DNA of 19,831 nucleotides from CALBPI01 sp039700805 (GTDB lineage: Bacteria; Pseudomonadota; Gammaproteobacteria; Steroidobacterales; Woeseiaceae). A program made the translations under genes and the position numbers. The DNA lies in NCBI GenBank assembly GCA_039700805.1, contig JBCAZE010000041.1:1-19831 (forward strand), read 5' to 3'. The notes below the pieces were generated by a model. That model searched no databases, was not told the DNA's origin, and saw only the letters and a program-made list of their open reading frames with translations. Of the stretch, positions 7,902 through 14,768 are shown piece after piece. Position 1 is the stretch's first letter, and every line of letters begins with the position of its first letter.

Positions 7902-8687
7902 TTACTCGCGAATGCCCACACCACGATTCATCAGCGTGACGCAAACCGTGAACAGCAAAACAACGAAGAACAGTACCAGCAAATATGCCGTGCCGATCGG
8001 AATGTCAGACTGACCAAGCACGCCGTAGCGGAACGCGTTGACCATGTACAAAATCGGGTTTGCCATCGATACCTTTTGCCAGAACTCGGGCAACAAGGAG
8101 ATCGAATAGAACACGCCGCCGAGGTAAGTCAAAGGCGTTAGGACAAATGTCGGAATGATGGAGATGTCATCAAACTTTTTGGCAAACATCGCGTTGATGA
8201 AGCCAGCAAGCGAAAAGACGACCGAGGTCAGAATCACCATCGACACCATGATCAATGGGTGCTCAATCTTCAGTTTAGTGAACGCGAGGGCAACGCAGGC
8301 AACCAAGGTGCCAACCATTAACCCCCGCACGACGCCGCCGGCGACATGGCCAAGCACGATGATTGAGTTCGGTACTGGAGAGACCAGCATCTCTTCGATG
8401 TGCTTTTGAAACTTGGCACCAAAGAACGATGAGACAACATTGCCGTAGGAGTTGGTGATGACCGACATCATGATCAAGCCGGGCGCGATGAACTGCATAT
8501 AGGAATAACCATCCATCGTACCGATTCGACTCCCGATCAATGTGCCGAAAATCAGAAAATACAACGTCATCGTAATCGCCGGTGGCACGATCGTCTGAAC
8601 CCAAATACGAATAACACGCAGATACTCTTTCCTGACGATGGTCAGAAATGCGACCCAGTTGCGTGCTGCGATCGATGCTTCACTCAT
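7902..8687 (-). CDS. ABC-2 type transporter permease (YadH-like)
   Basis: This 261-residue integral membrane protein with about six hydrophobic segments belongs to the ABC-2 permease family. Several stretches match my recollection of E. coli YadH almost exactly, including IRIWVQT, VPPAITMTLYF, LIGSRIG, SYMQFI, PGLIMMSVITN, SSFFGAKFQ, and PTFVLTPLTYLGGVFYS. It would form the membrane channel for the ATPase encoded immediately upstream, with which it overlaps by 4 bp (8684-8687). The substrate of YadGH is not established, and family members export lipids, polysaccharides or drugs. Length and start are typical. Confidence 0.95.
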   Translation of the reverse strand: MSEASIAARNWVAFLTIVRKEYLRVIRIWVQTIVPPAITMTLYFLIFGTLIGSRIGTMDGYSYMQFIAPGLIMMSVITNSYGNVVSSFFGAKFQKHIEEMLVSPVPNSIIVLGHVAGGVVRGLMVGTLVACVALAFTKLKIEHPLIMVSMVILTSVVFSLAGFINAMFAKKFDDISIIPTFVLTPLTYLGGVFYSISLLPEFWQKVSMANPILYMVNAFRYGVLGQSDIPIGTAYLLVLFFVVLLFTVCVTLMNRGVGIRE

Positions 8688-9616
8688 GCCTTATTCGCCT
8701 TCGCTTTTTTCTCATCAACGAGGTTCAGGAACAGTTCTTCGAGTCGATTCGCCTTATTGCGCATCGATTGGATAGCGATGCCATTGTTCTCCAGCAGCGC
8801 AAACATCGCATTGAGGTTTTGCCCTCGTGTCATTGCGACTTCGATATCACCGTCGTTGCGAAGCTCAACATCAAAACCATTCAAAGCCGGGGCAGCAGAT
8901 AGCGCTTGCTCAGGTGATAAGACAAATACTTCTCGCTGCAACTTACGAAGCAATGCATTCATCGAAGTATTCTCGACAATTTCGCCACTATCGATAATCG
9001 CAATGTTGCGACACAGCGTTTCCGCCTCCTCAAGATAATGAGTCGTTAGAATAATGGTAGTGCCGTTGGCGTTGATCTCTTGAAGAAAAGACCACATCGA
9101 GCGACGAATCTCGATGTCGACACCCGCTGTCGGCTCATCAAGAATCAGAAGTCGCGGCTCATGAACCAATGCCCTGGCGATCATCAGGCGACGCTTCATA
9201 CCGCCCGACAAGTTACGCGCAATGTCATTGCGCCGATCCCAAAGACTCAATTGCTCGAGATACTTCTCTGCACGCTGCAACGCCAGCTTGCGCGGAATGC
9301 CGTAGTACCCCGCTTGATTGACCAACGTATTCAACACCTTGTCGAATAAATTGAGGTTGATCTCCTGAGGTACGAGCCCGATGCACCGCTTCGCCGCGGA
9401 GAGATCGCTGTCAATATCGTGCCCGAAGATCGATACGCTGCCGCCGGTCTTCGTGACCAATGAGGACACAATGCCGATCGTCGTCGTCTTACCCGCGCCA
9501 TTCGGACCGAGCAGCGCATAAAAGTCGCCTTCGTCGACTGTAAAGTCGATACCACGCAGTGCGACGTTGCCGTTGGGATAGGTCTTGGTCAGACCTTTGA
9601 TATCAAGTGCATGCAT
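8684..9616 (-). CDS. ABC transporter ATP-binding protein (YadG-like)
   Basis: This 310-residue ABC ATPase starts at ATG 9616 (MHALDIKGLTKTYPNG), as in E. coli YadG. The frame stays open to 9901, but that extension lies over the upstream gene and is rich in Pro, Arg and Ala without domain signs. Motifs in order: Walker A GPNGAGKT near residue 39, Q-loop LVPQE, ABC signature LSGGMKRRL, Walker B LLILDEPTAGVD, and H-loop TTHYLEEAE. The C-terminus ends with MRNKANRLEELF, a YadG hallmark. It powers the YadH permease with which it overlaps by 4 bp. A TACAAT sequence only 6 nt before the ATG could act as a -10 for a leaderless message, but no -35 supports it. Confidence 0.95.
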   Translation of the reverse strand: MHALDIKGLTKTYPNGNVALRGIDFTVDEGDFYALLGPNGAGKTTTIGIVSSLVTKTGGSVSIFGHDIDSDLSAAKRCIGLVPQEINLNLFDKVLNTLVNQAGYYGIPRKLALQRAEKYLEQLSLWDRRNDIARNLSGGMKRRLMIARALVHEPRLLILDEPTAGVDIEIRRSMWSFLQEINANGTTIILTTHYLEEAETLCRNIAIIDSGEIVENTSMNALLRKLQREVFVLSPEQALSAAPALNGFDVELRNDGDIEVAMTRGQNLNAMFALLENNGIAIQSMRNKANRLEELFLNLVDEKKAKANKA

Positions 9617-9648
9617 CCCGCCATTGTAGCGCGATCCGCCGTGCGGGT

Positions 9649-10254
9649 TTAGCGTTGGCGAATGCCCGGTTCCGACGTTGTGATCTTCGGCAGACTTCGG
9701 CGAGCGCGATGCCTTCGCGCACGGGAAAGTATCAGCTGCAAACCAGTGGCGCCGAGACTTGCCCGCTGAAGCGAAGAGATGCCGCGCTGGCGGACAAGGT
9801 CTTGCCAGTAGCCAGGCGCGTCGACCAGCCGGATTCGCAAGCGCGCGCGGGTCGCGAAACCTGCCAGGTCGGCGATGCTGTTTTGGCCAAAGTTCTGGCA
9901 CCAGACTTGGTCGAAGCCAGTGACGAGTGTCGCAAGCGCGACGTCTTCTTGCGCCAATTGCCAGATGAAACTCGCGGTCAGCGTGACGAGATCTGAGGCA
10001 CCGGCAATGTCGTCGGGAATTCCGGATGGACCCGGATGCGTAGACGCCGCGTCATAGAGCCGATAGAGCAAGAACGGTAATCGGTCGAAATGCGACTGTT
10101 GGTCGGCATGGGCATGCGTAAGACCATGCAAGATGTCGTGACTCACGTCGACGGCACCCGATCTAGCAGCGACGTCCATGACATCGATAAAACTCTGATT
10201 TAAAGCACTAATTTGCTCAAATAAGCGAGTGGACAAAGAACTCTGACGGAACAC
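9649..10254 (-). CDS. Possible FlhD-like regulator, extended or duplicated
   Basis: This is a 201-residue protein. The start is GTG at 10254, fixed by AAGGAG 6 nt upstream. No certain family is recognised. Residues about 88-155 resemble FlhD in pattern: a helix with LTASFIWQLAQEDVA, then a stretch ending in NSIADLAGFATRARLRIRLVD, which parallels the FlhD segment LPQMVKLA followed by a CHFRFD strand. The N-terminal half (LFEQISALNQSFIDVMDVA, 11-29) also resembles the first FlhD helix (HIYDINLSYLLLAQRL), so the protein may hold two FlhD-like units. Normal FlhD is about 115 aa. The C-terminal 30 residues are very basic. It is divergent from an FlhC-family gene, which is the main support for the call. 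yadG follows after 32 nt. An unrelated helical protein is still possible. Confidence 0.45.
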   Translation of the reverse strand: MFRQSSLSTRLFEQISALNQSFIDVMDVAARSGAVDVSHDILHGLTHAHADQQSHFDRLPFLLYRLYDAASTHPGPSGIPDDIAGASDLVTLTASFIWQLAQEDVALATLVTGFDQVWCQNFGQNSIADLAGFATRARLRIRLVDAPGYWQDLVRQRGISSLQRASLGATGLQLILSRARRHRARRSLPKITTSEPGIRQR

Positions 10255-10381
10255 ACCAATCTCCTTTTTGTTTTATTTGGTCTAAAACACACATATTGGT
10301 TAGACTGTTTATACACTAAATTGAAGTCGATGAGCTTTATATGTGTATTTTTGCTCACAAATTGCAGTTTAGGAGAGTGAT
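10255..10381. promoter_or_regulatory. Divergent control region with inverted repeat
   Basis: This AT-rich 127-nt region lies between the FlhD-like (leftward) and FlhC-like (rightward) genes. It contains GTCTAA (10280-10285) and its inverse TTAGAC (10300-10305), with centres 20 bp apart, or two helical turns. TTGGTCTA and TTGGTTAG also form an imperfect direct repeat. Further right, TTGAAG (10321-10326) and TGTATT (10344-10349), spaced by 17 nt, could serve as a weak promoter for the FlhC-like gene. Ribosome sites lie at both edges: AAGGAG for the left gene and AGGAGA for the right. The inverted repeat is a plausible operator. It does not resemble the E. coli FlhDC box as I recall it. Confidence 0.45.
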
Positions 10382-10966
10382 ATGAACGAACGCTATCGAA
10401 ATGAACGGGCCAAGCTAGACCTGGCGTTAGCCATGATCGCGCGGGAAGCGCGCACGAATACGATCCGGTCTTGCACGGGACTATCGGATGATCGTATTCG
10501 CAAACTTTGCGCGCAGTACTTTACGCACCGCGATGGCCGCGCGGTGCGGCGTCGCCGAGGTAAGTCTCCGAAGCAGCTCGCGCGCTACGTCAAAAACGCA
10601 CCACACCAGCTGCAAGCGACGACACTGATGCATCTGATGTTGACTGCGAGTTTGCTCACTATTCGCGACACCAATGATATCGGCGCGGCGTGGTCGACCC
10701 CGGATGTCGCTGTCGGCGTGGCGTTCTGTCGTGTCTATGATCTGTATCAGGTCATCCATGAAGAACCCTTGTTCGGCTTCGAGTGGGCCTGGAGTTTGAT
10801 GTTGGCGCTCGCAACGGGTGATACGTTGGCGATGGCAACCTGCGATCGCTGCGATGCCGATTACCTGTTTGACCGATACGCCCTCGACTTCCATGTTTGC
10901 CCCGCTTGTGAAATCCGTACAGAGCGACGACGGCGCCCCGGCGCTAGACAGTTTGCAAACAATTGA
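10382..10966 (+). CDS. FlhC-family transcriptional regulator
   Basis: This 194-residue protein has AGGAGA 5 nt before the ATG. It matches FlhC in length and layout. The N-terminal helix (RAKLDLALAMIAREAR) corresponds to the FlhC start, a helix-turn-helix-like segment follows (about 26-60, with GLSDDRIRKL like the FlhC LSRGRLIKL), then an Arg/Lys-rich patch, a long helical middle with FEWAWSLMLAL, and the zinc site. The four zinc Cys are all present: Cys154 and Cys157 (CDRC), then Cys173 and Cys176 (CPAC), spaced as in FlhC and followed by the basic tail RTERRRRP. In enterics FlhC acts only as FlhD4C2 on flagellar class II promoters. No flagellar gene lies here, and sequence identity to E. coli FlhC looks low, so the target set may differ. 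The divergent 201-aa gene is the likely partner. Confidence 0.85.
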   Translation: MNERYRNERAKLDLALAMIAREARTNTIRSCTGLSDDRIRKLCAQYFTHRDGRAVRRRRGKSPKQLARYVKNAPHQLQATTLMHLMLTASLLTIRDTNDIGAAWSTPDVAVGVAFCRVYDLYQVIHEEPLFGFEWAWSLMLALATGDTLAMATCDRCDADYLFDRYALDFHVCPACEIRTERRRRPGARQFANN

Positions 10967-10976
10967 TTCACCGGAG

Positions 10977-11005
10977 TTTAGTCATAACGCGTTTTGATCT
11001 ACACT
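10977..11005 (+). promoter_or_regulatory. Weak candidate mscL promoter
   Basis: TTTAGT (10977-10982) and TACACT (11000-11005), spaced by 17 nt, lie about 45 nt before the mscL ATG. Both elements are imperfect. Position and the lack of another candidate in the 84-nt gap are the main support. Confidence 0.3.
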
Positions 11006-11050
11006 TTCGGTCGTGGCACAACACCACGCTTCATTCGGGAGAGAATAATA

Positions 11051-11470
11051 ATGTTTGCAGAGTTTAAGAAATTCGCGATGCGCGGCAATGTTGTCGACAT
11101 GGCGGTCGGTATCATCATCGGCGCAGCCTTCGGCAAAATTGTCAGCTCATTTGTCAAAGACGTCATCATGCCGCCGATCGGCATGCTGATGGGGAACGTC
11201 GACTTCGGTGCGCTGTTCGTCAACCTTGGCGACAACGCATTTGAAACGTTGGCTGCAGCAGAGGAAGCCGGTGCGCCGGTTATCGCGTATGGCCGTTTCA
11301 TCAACACAGTCCTCGACTTCATCATTGTCGCATTCGCGATCTTCATGGCAGTCAAAGTCATGAACAAGCTGAAGAAACAGGAAGAAGAAGCACCAGCGAA
11401 ACCGCCGGAGCCTTCTGCTGAAGAAAAATTGTTGACGGAAATTCGCGACCTGTTGCAAAAACAAGGCTAG
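11051..11470 (+). CDS. Large-conductance mechanosensitive channel MscL
   Basis: This 139-residue inner-membrane channel opens under membrane tension to release solutes after hypo-osmotic shock. The start at 11051 gives the canonical MFAEFKKFAMRGNVVDMAVG N-terminus with GGGAGAG about 7 nt upstream. An in-frame opening from 10994 has no ribosome site. TM1 (about 14-42) holds the conserved pore stretch VGIIIGAAFGKIVSSF. The periplasmic loop (about 45-75) is of ordinary length. TM2 (about 78-103) is followed by the charged linker KLKKQEEE and a C-terminal helix (EEKLLTEIRDLL) typical of the cytoplasmic bundle. It is monocistronic and closed by a strong terminator. Confidence 0.97.
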   Translation: MFAEFKKFAMRGNVVDMAVGIIIGAAFGKIVSSFVKDVIMPPIGMLMGNVDFGALFVNLGDNAFETLAAAEEAGAPVIAYGRFINTVLDFIIVAFAIFMAVKVMNKLKKQEEEAPAKPPEPSAEEKLLTEIRDLLQKQG

Positions 11471-11491
11471 ACATTTCTAACAACCGTTCGA

Positions 11492-11527
11492 AGCATGGCG
11501 TCGGCACGTCCGGCGCCATGCTTTTTT
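11492..11527 (+). terminator. Intrinsic terminator after mscL
   Basis: A 13-bp stem (AGCATGGCGTCGG pairing with CCGGCGCCATGCT, with one G-T wobble) encloses the 5-nt loop CACGT and is followed by TTTTTT (11522-11527). It begins 22 nt after the mscL stop and separates mscL from the next rightward gene. Confidence 0.92.
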
Positions 11528-11546
11528 AACTGCTGGATCAACACGG

Positions 11547-12308
11547 ATGTGCCTCGTACTACTCAGTTGGAAAACCAAACCTGATTTACCACTGATCATT
11601 GCGGCCAACCGCGACGAGCAGTTCAACCGGCCCGCTTCGCCCATCGGCTATTGGGAAGACGCACCAGATATCGTGGGTGGCCGCGACTTAGTGGCAAAAG
11701 GAACCTGGCTCGCGCTGGCCAAGAATGGACGCTTCGGCGTCATCACCAATTTTCGCGACCCGACGCCGGTAGCAGCACCTCGCAGCCGGGGTGACCTGAT
11801 TCCGGCCTGGCTTTCTGGGCTCAAGAGTCCAGCGCAATTTCTCAGCGACATCGAGAACGCCGAAGATCAATACGCCGGTTTCAATCTGCTGTTCGGCGAC
11901 CGCGACGGTCTGTATTACTTTTCGAACCGATCATTGGACTCCGGACCGTTGCCAGCGGGTTTTTATGCACTCAGCAACGGCGCATTGGACGAAGCATGGC
12001 CAAAGATGCAGCGCGGAGAGGCATTTATGCGCACGGTCCTCGAGAAAAACGCGGCCACGCTGCACGCATTCGATCCTTTTCTGACCGATCGGCGGCAAGC
12101 ACCGGACCAAGACTTACCACAGCCCTTTTTTCCGATTGAACAGCGACGGATCTTATCGGCGCCGTTTATCGTCGGTGATCGCTACGGCACGCGTTGCTCA
12201 ACGACCGTGATCGTGGATCAAGCGGGCGGTGTGAACATACGCGAGCAACACTACGCGCCCTTAGGGGAAGCAACGCAAGAGTACGAACTGAGTTTTGCGT
12301 TCGACTGA
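11547..12308 (+). CDS. TANGO2/NRDE-family protein
   Basis: This 253-residue protein is of the NRDE (TANGO2) family. The diagnostic N-terminus is present: MCLVLLSWK with Cys2, AANRDE (about 19-24), and the following FNRPASP and YWED motifs. A GGRDLVAKGTWLAL segment and GRFGVITNFRD come next, then SRGDLIP. The family shares the layout of N-terminal-nucleophile hydrolases, with Cys2 as the possible nucleophile. In animals TANGO2 is linked to haem or lipid handling, and the bacterial role is unknown. The start is fixed by Cys2, although only a weak ribosome site (GGATC) precedes it. It lies 19 nt after the mscL terminator and converges on the esterase gene. Confidence 0.92.
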   Translation: MCLVLLSWKTKPDLPLIIAANRDEQFNRPASPIGYWEDAPDIVGGRDLVAKGTWLALAKNGRFGVITNFRDPTPVAAPRSRGDLIPAWLSGLKSPAQFLSDIENAEDQYAGFNLLFGDRDGLYYFSNRSLDSGPLPAGFYALSNGALDEAWPKMQRGEAFMRTVLEKNAATLHAFDPFLTDRRQAPDQDLPQPFFPIEQRRILSAPFIVGDRYGTRCSTTVIVDQAGGVNIREQHYAPLGEATQEYELSFAFD

Positions 12309-12340
12309 TCTCGCGCTTTCGCTTGATCCGATATTCGGCG

Positions 12341-13003
12341 CTAGCTCAGTGAGAGCTTGGACATTAACCAAGCCCGTATGGCGACAATCTCCTCGTAACA
12401 CACAGAATGTGGCATCGGATACGTCTGCCATTGGATTTGATAGCCAAGGTTGTTAATGAAGTCGCGGGATTGCTCGCCTAGCGACACCGGCAGCACCGGA
12501 TCTTGCGTGCCGTGCACCATCAATATCGGCAGATCGGAACGCCCCTGATGTTCGGCCGTCGTCTGGTCGAGAAGCGGCAGGTAGGTCGATAAAGCCAGAA
12601 CACCCGCAATCGGGGTTGACGTTGTGAGCCCCGTGAACAACGCGATCGCACCCCCTTGAGAAAAGCCTGCGATGACGATGCGTTCGGGCGCAATACCCGC
12701 CGAAATTTGCTCATCGACATAGCGCTGCATCAGCGCCGCACTCTCCCGAATACCTGCCTCATCCGCGGCAGCCGTGCGATCCAAACCCAAAATATCAAAC
12801 CAAGCTGGCATCGACATGCCCCCATTGATGGTCACCGGCCGTGGCGCCGCGTGGGGAAAGATGAACCGAATCGCTGCCGACGCCGGCAGATTCAATTCGC
12901 TGACGATCGGCTCAAAATCGTGGCCGTCGGCACCCAGGCCGTGGAACAGAATGACGGCCGCATCCGGGTTCGGGCCTGTTTCGATGATGACCGGATCTCT
13001 CAT
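12341..13003 (-). CDS. Phospholipase/carboxylesterase-type alpha/beta hydrolase
   Basis: This 220-residue cytoplasmic serine hydrolase is of the acyl-protein thioesterase/carboxylesterase family. It shows the oxyanion motif HGLGADGHDF (21-30), the FPHAAPRPVT segment with GGMSMPAWFD, the nucleophile elbow GFSQGG with Ser115, the acid Asp168 (HGTQDPVLP) and the base His199 (PHSVC). Length and spacing match the family, which hydrolyses short acyl or thioester bonds. The natural substrate cannot be read from the sequence. AAGGA lies 7 nt before the ATG. It is divergent from argR, sharing the 104-nt region that holds the putative argR operator, so it might be affected by the same regulator. Confidence 0.93.
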   Translation of the reverse strand: MRDPVIIETGPNPDAAVILFHGLGADGHDFEPIVSELNLPASAAIRFIFPHAAPRPVTINGGMSMPAWFDILGLDRTAAADEAGIRESAALMQRYVDEQISAGIAPERIVIAGFSQGGAIALFTGLTTSTPIAGVLALSTYLPLLDQTTAEHQGRSDLPILMVHGTQDPVLPVSLGEQSRDFINNLGYQIQWQTYPMPHSVCYEEIVAIRAWLMSKLSLS

Positions 13004-13035
13004 TGTCGATTCCTTGTTGGTTCGTGGCGCGCAGC

Positions 13036-13088
13036 ATAGCGCATTTTTAGTTGTATTTTTATGCGCAACTATTATAAATTATGCGCAA
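13036..13088 (+). promoter_or_regulatory. argR operon promoter and putative operator repeats
   Basis: TTGTAT (13051-13056) and TATAAA (13073-13078), spaced by 16 nt, form a plausible promoter. Two perfect copies of TTATGCGCAA lie at 13059-13068 and 13079-13088, exactly 20 bp apart, bracketing the -10. A related AGCGCATTTTT element on the opposite strand begins near 13038. This arrangement fits binding of a hexameric repressor such as ArgR on one helix face. The repeats do not match the classical ARG box (TGAAT...ATTCA), so the operator role is inferred from position. Confidence 0.5.
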
Positions 13089-13107
13089 ATTATTCGAGAA
13101 ACCGAAA

Positions 13108-13563
13108 ATGCCCGTCGATACACAGCAACAGGAAGCGCGTCGCAGCGCGATCAAACGTCTGCTTCGCAGCCGTTCGATCCGGACGCAAAGCAAACTCGCG
13201 GAGGAGCTAGAGATTCTTGGCCACTCGGTCACGCAGTCCAGCATTAGCCGTGATCTTCGAGAATTGCAGGTGATCAAAGATCCCGATGGCTATCGGTTGA
13301 TGCATGACACCGACGACGAGGATGCTGAGACCAGTCTCGCCTACATCAGACGCGTTACAGCCGCCGGACCCCATATGTTAGTGGTTCATACGGCTATTGG
13401 CGCGGCCGGTAGAGTCGCCTTCGAGCTCGATCGGGCCAGCTGGCCAGAGATCGTTGGCACCATTTCCGGCGACGACACGATTTTTATTGCAACGACAGGA
13501 CAAGTCGCGAACCGGCGGCTGATCGCACGTTTGCCCGCGCAAGCTCCGGAGGACACCGTATGA
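13108..13563 (+). CDS. Arginine repressor ArgR
   Basis: This 151-residue protein is an ArgR/AhrC family repressor. Residues about 8-65 are the winged helix-turn-helix domain (RTQSKLAEEL, then QSSISRDLRELQVIK). Residues about 75-145 are the oligomerisation and arginine-binding domain, with GPHMLVVHTAIGAAGRVA and the diagnostic GTISGDDTIF (117-126). Two starts are possible. ATG 13081 would add nine residues but lies inside the second TTATGCGCAA repeat, right after the probable -10, without a ribosome site. ATG 13108 is preferred, although its ribosome site (GAGAAA) is also weak. It is the first gene of the arginine operon and overlaps argG by ATGA, which implies autoregulation together with the pathway. 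The winged-helix wording (VTQSSISRDLREL) is closer to Bacillus AhrC than to E. coli ArgR. Confidence 0.93.
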   Translation: MPVDTQQQEARRSAIKRLLRSRSIRTQSKLAEELEILGHSVTQSSISRDLRELQVIKDPDGYRLMHDTDDEDAETSLAYIRRVTAAGPHMLVVHTAIGAAGRVAFELDRASWPEIVGTISGDDTIFIATTGQVANRRLIARLPAQAPEDTV

Positions 13564-14768
13564 GCACCAATCCCCCTGTGTTGCTGGCCTATTCTGGCGG
13601 TCTCGATACGTCGTTTTGTATCCCTTGGCTCGCTGAGCAACTCAACTGCGATGTCATCACAATCACGGTGGATACGGGTGGCATCGATGACGAGGCAGCG
13701 CTGAGTCTCGAGGCGCGTTCGAAAGCACTGGGTGCTGTCGAACATCATCGGGTTGACGCTAAGGATGTTTTCTTTGATGAAGTCATTCGATATTTGATTG
13801 CCGGAAACATCAAGCGCGGCCAACGCTACCCGTTGTGTGTCGGGGCAGAGCGTGGCCTGCAAGCAGCGATGATGGCGAAAGTGGCCAATGAACGCGGCGC
13901 ATCACGAATCGCACATGGCTGTACAGCAGCGGGTAACGACCAAGTGCGGTTCGAAGTGGCACTGCGCGCGTTAGCACCCAATTGCGAAATTCTTGCACCG
14001 GTACGTGACAACAGTTGGCAGCGTGAGGACCAGCTGGCATTTCTCGCCGAACGAGATTTACCCACACCGCCCACCGGCGCGGACTATTCAATTAACCGTG
14101 GCCTATGGGGTATCACCATTGGCGGCCAAGAAACGTTAACCAGCCAACAAGGTCTGCCGGAATCAGCTTGGGTGCTGTCATCCGGCGCGATCGAATCCGG
14201 CAAGTCACCGGAGTCACATACGCTGACGTTCGAGAAAGGCATACCAGTAGCACTCGATGGCAACACGGCCAGCCCGGTAGCGCTGATCGAACAACTCGAA
14301 ACCCTGGGGGCAACATTCGGGATTGGCCGTGGCATTCATCTTGGCGACACTATTCTAGGCACCAAAGGGCGTGTCGCCTTCGAGGCGCCTGCTGCAGAGA
14401 TTCTGATCGAAACGCACCGTGAGCTTGAGAAGCTAACGCTGAGCGGCCTCCAGTTACGCGTCAAAGATCAGGTCGCCGCGACGTACGGCGATTTTGTACA
14501 CGAAGGCAAGCAACTGGATCCCGCTTGCCGTGATATCGAAGCATTACTTGAGAGTTCGCAAGCGCAGGTTTCCGGCACGGTCACGTTCACGCTTTCACCG
14601 GGCCGTTTGTTTATTGAAGGTACCGAGTCGGCACAGTCTCTGCTAGCCGCGACTAAAGGTGTCTACGGTGAGGCTGCTGGCGAATGGACCGCCGCCGATG
14701 CGCGCGGTTACTCACGCGTACTCGCACTGCCGGGGATCCTACAATCGCGAGCAAGGAACGCATCATGA
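13560..14768 (+). CDS. Argininosuccinate synthase (divergent, Bacteroidetes-like type)
   Basis: This 402-residue enzyme ligates citrulline and aspartate using ATP, the penultimate step to arginine. The N-type ATP-pyrophosphatase loop is YSGGLDTS (11-18), followed by AHGCTAAGNDQVRFE (118-132). The usual citrulline-site wording (GTSLARPL) is replaced by YPLCVGAER (90-98), a variant I associate with Bacteroidetes and Xanthomonas enzymes. The C-terminal half (HLGDTILGTKGRV, LEKLTLSGLQ, KDQVAATYG, RDIEALL) reads closest to the Bacteroidetes type. Family identity is secure, and the lineage of the subtype rests on memory of those sequences. It overlaps argR and the downstream P-loop gene by 4 bp each (ATGA). 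Confidence 0.95.
   Translation: MSTNPPVLLAYSGGLDTSFCIPWLAEQLNCDVITITVDTGGIDDEAALSLEARSKALGAVEHHRVDAKDVFFDEVIRYLIAGNIKRGQRYPLCVGAERGLQAAMMAKVANERGASRIAHGCTAAGNDQVRFEVALRALAPNCEILAPVRDNSWQREDQLAFLAERDLPTPPTGADYSINRGLWGITIGGQETLTSQQGLPESAWVLSSGAIESGKSPESHTLTFEKGIPVALDGNTASPVALIEQLETLGATFGIGRGIHLGDTILGTKGRVAFEAPAAEILIETHRELEKLTLSGLQLRVKDQVAATYGDFVHEGKQLDPACRDIEALLESSQAQVSGTVTFTLSPGRLFIEGTESAQSLLAATKGVYGEAAGEWTAADARGYSRVLALPGILQSRARNAS

Noticed and set aside
9617..9901. 95-residue N-terminal extension of the YadG-like ATPase
   Set aside because: It has low-complexity Pro/Arg/Ala composition, overlaps the FlhD-like gene, and the YadG homologue begins at the MHALDIKGL start.
10481..10894. Antisense open frame across the FlhC-like gene
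   Set aside because: It is a shadow of the coding frame. The zinc-site gene on the other strand is clearly real.
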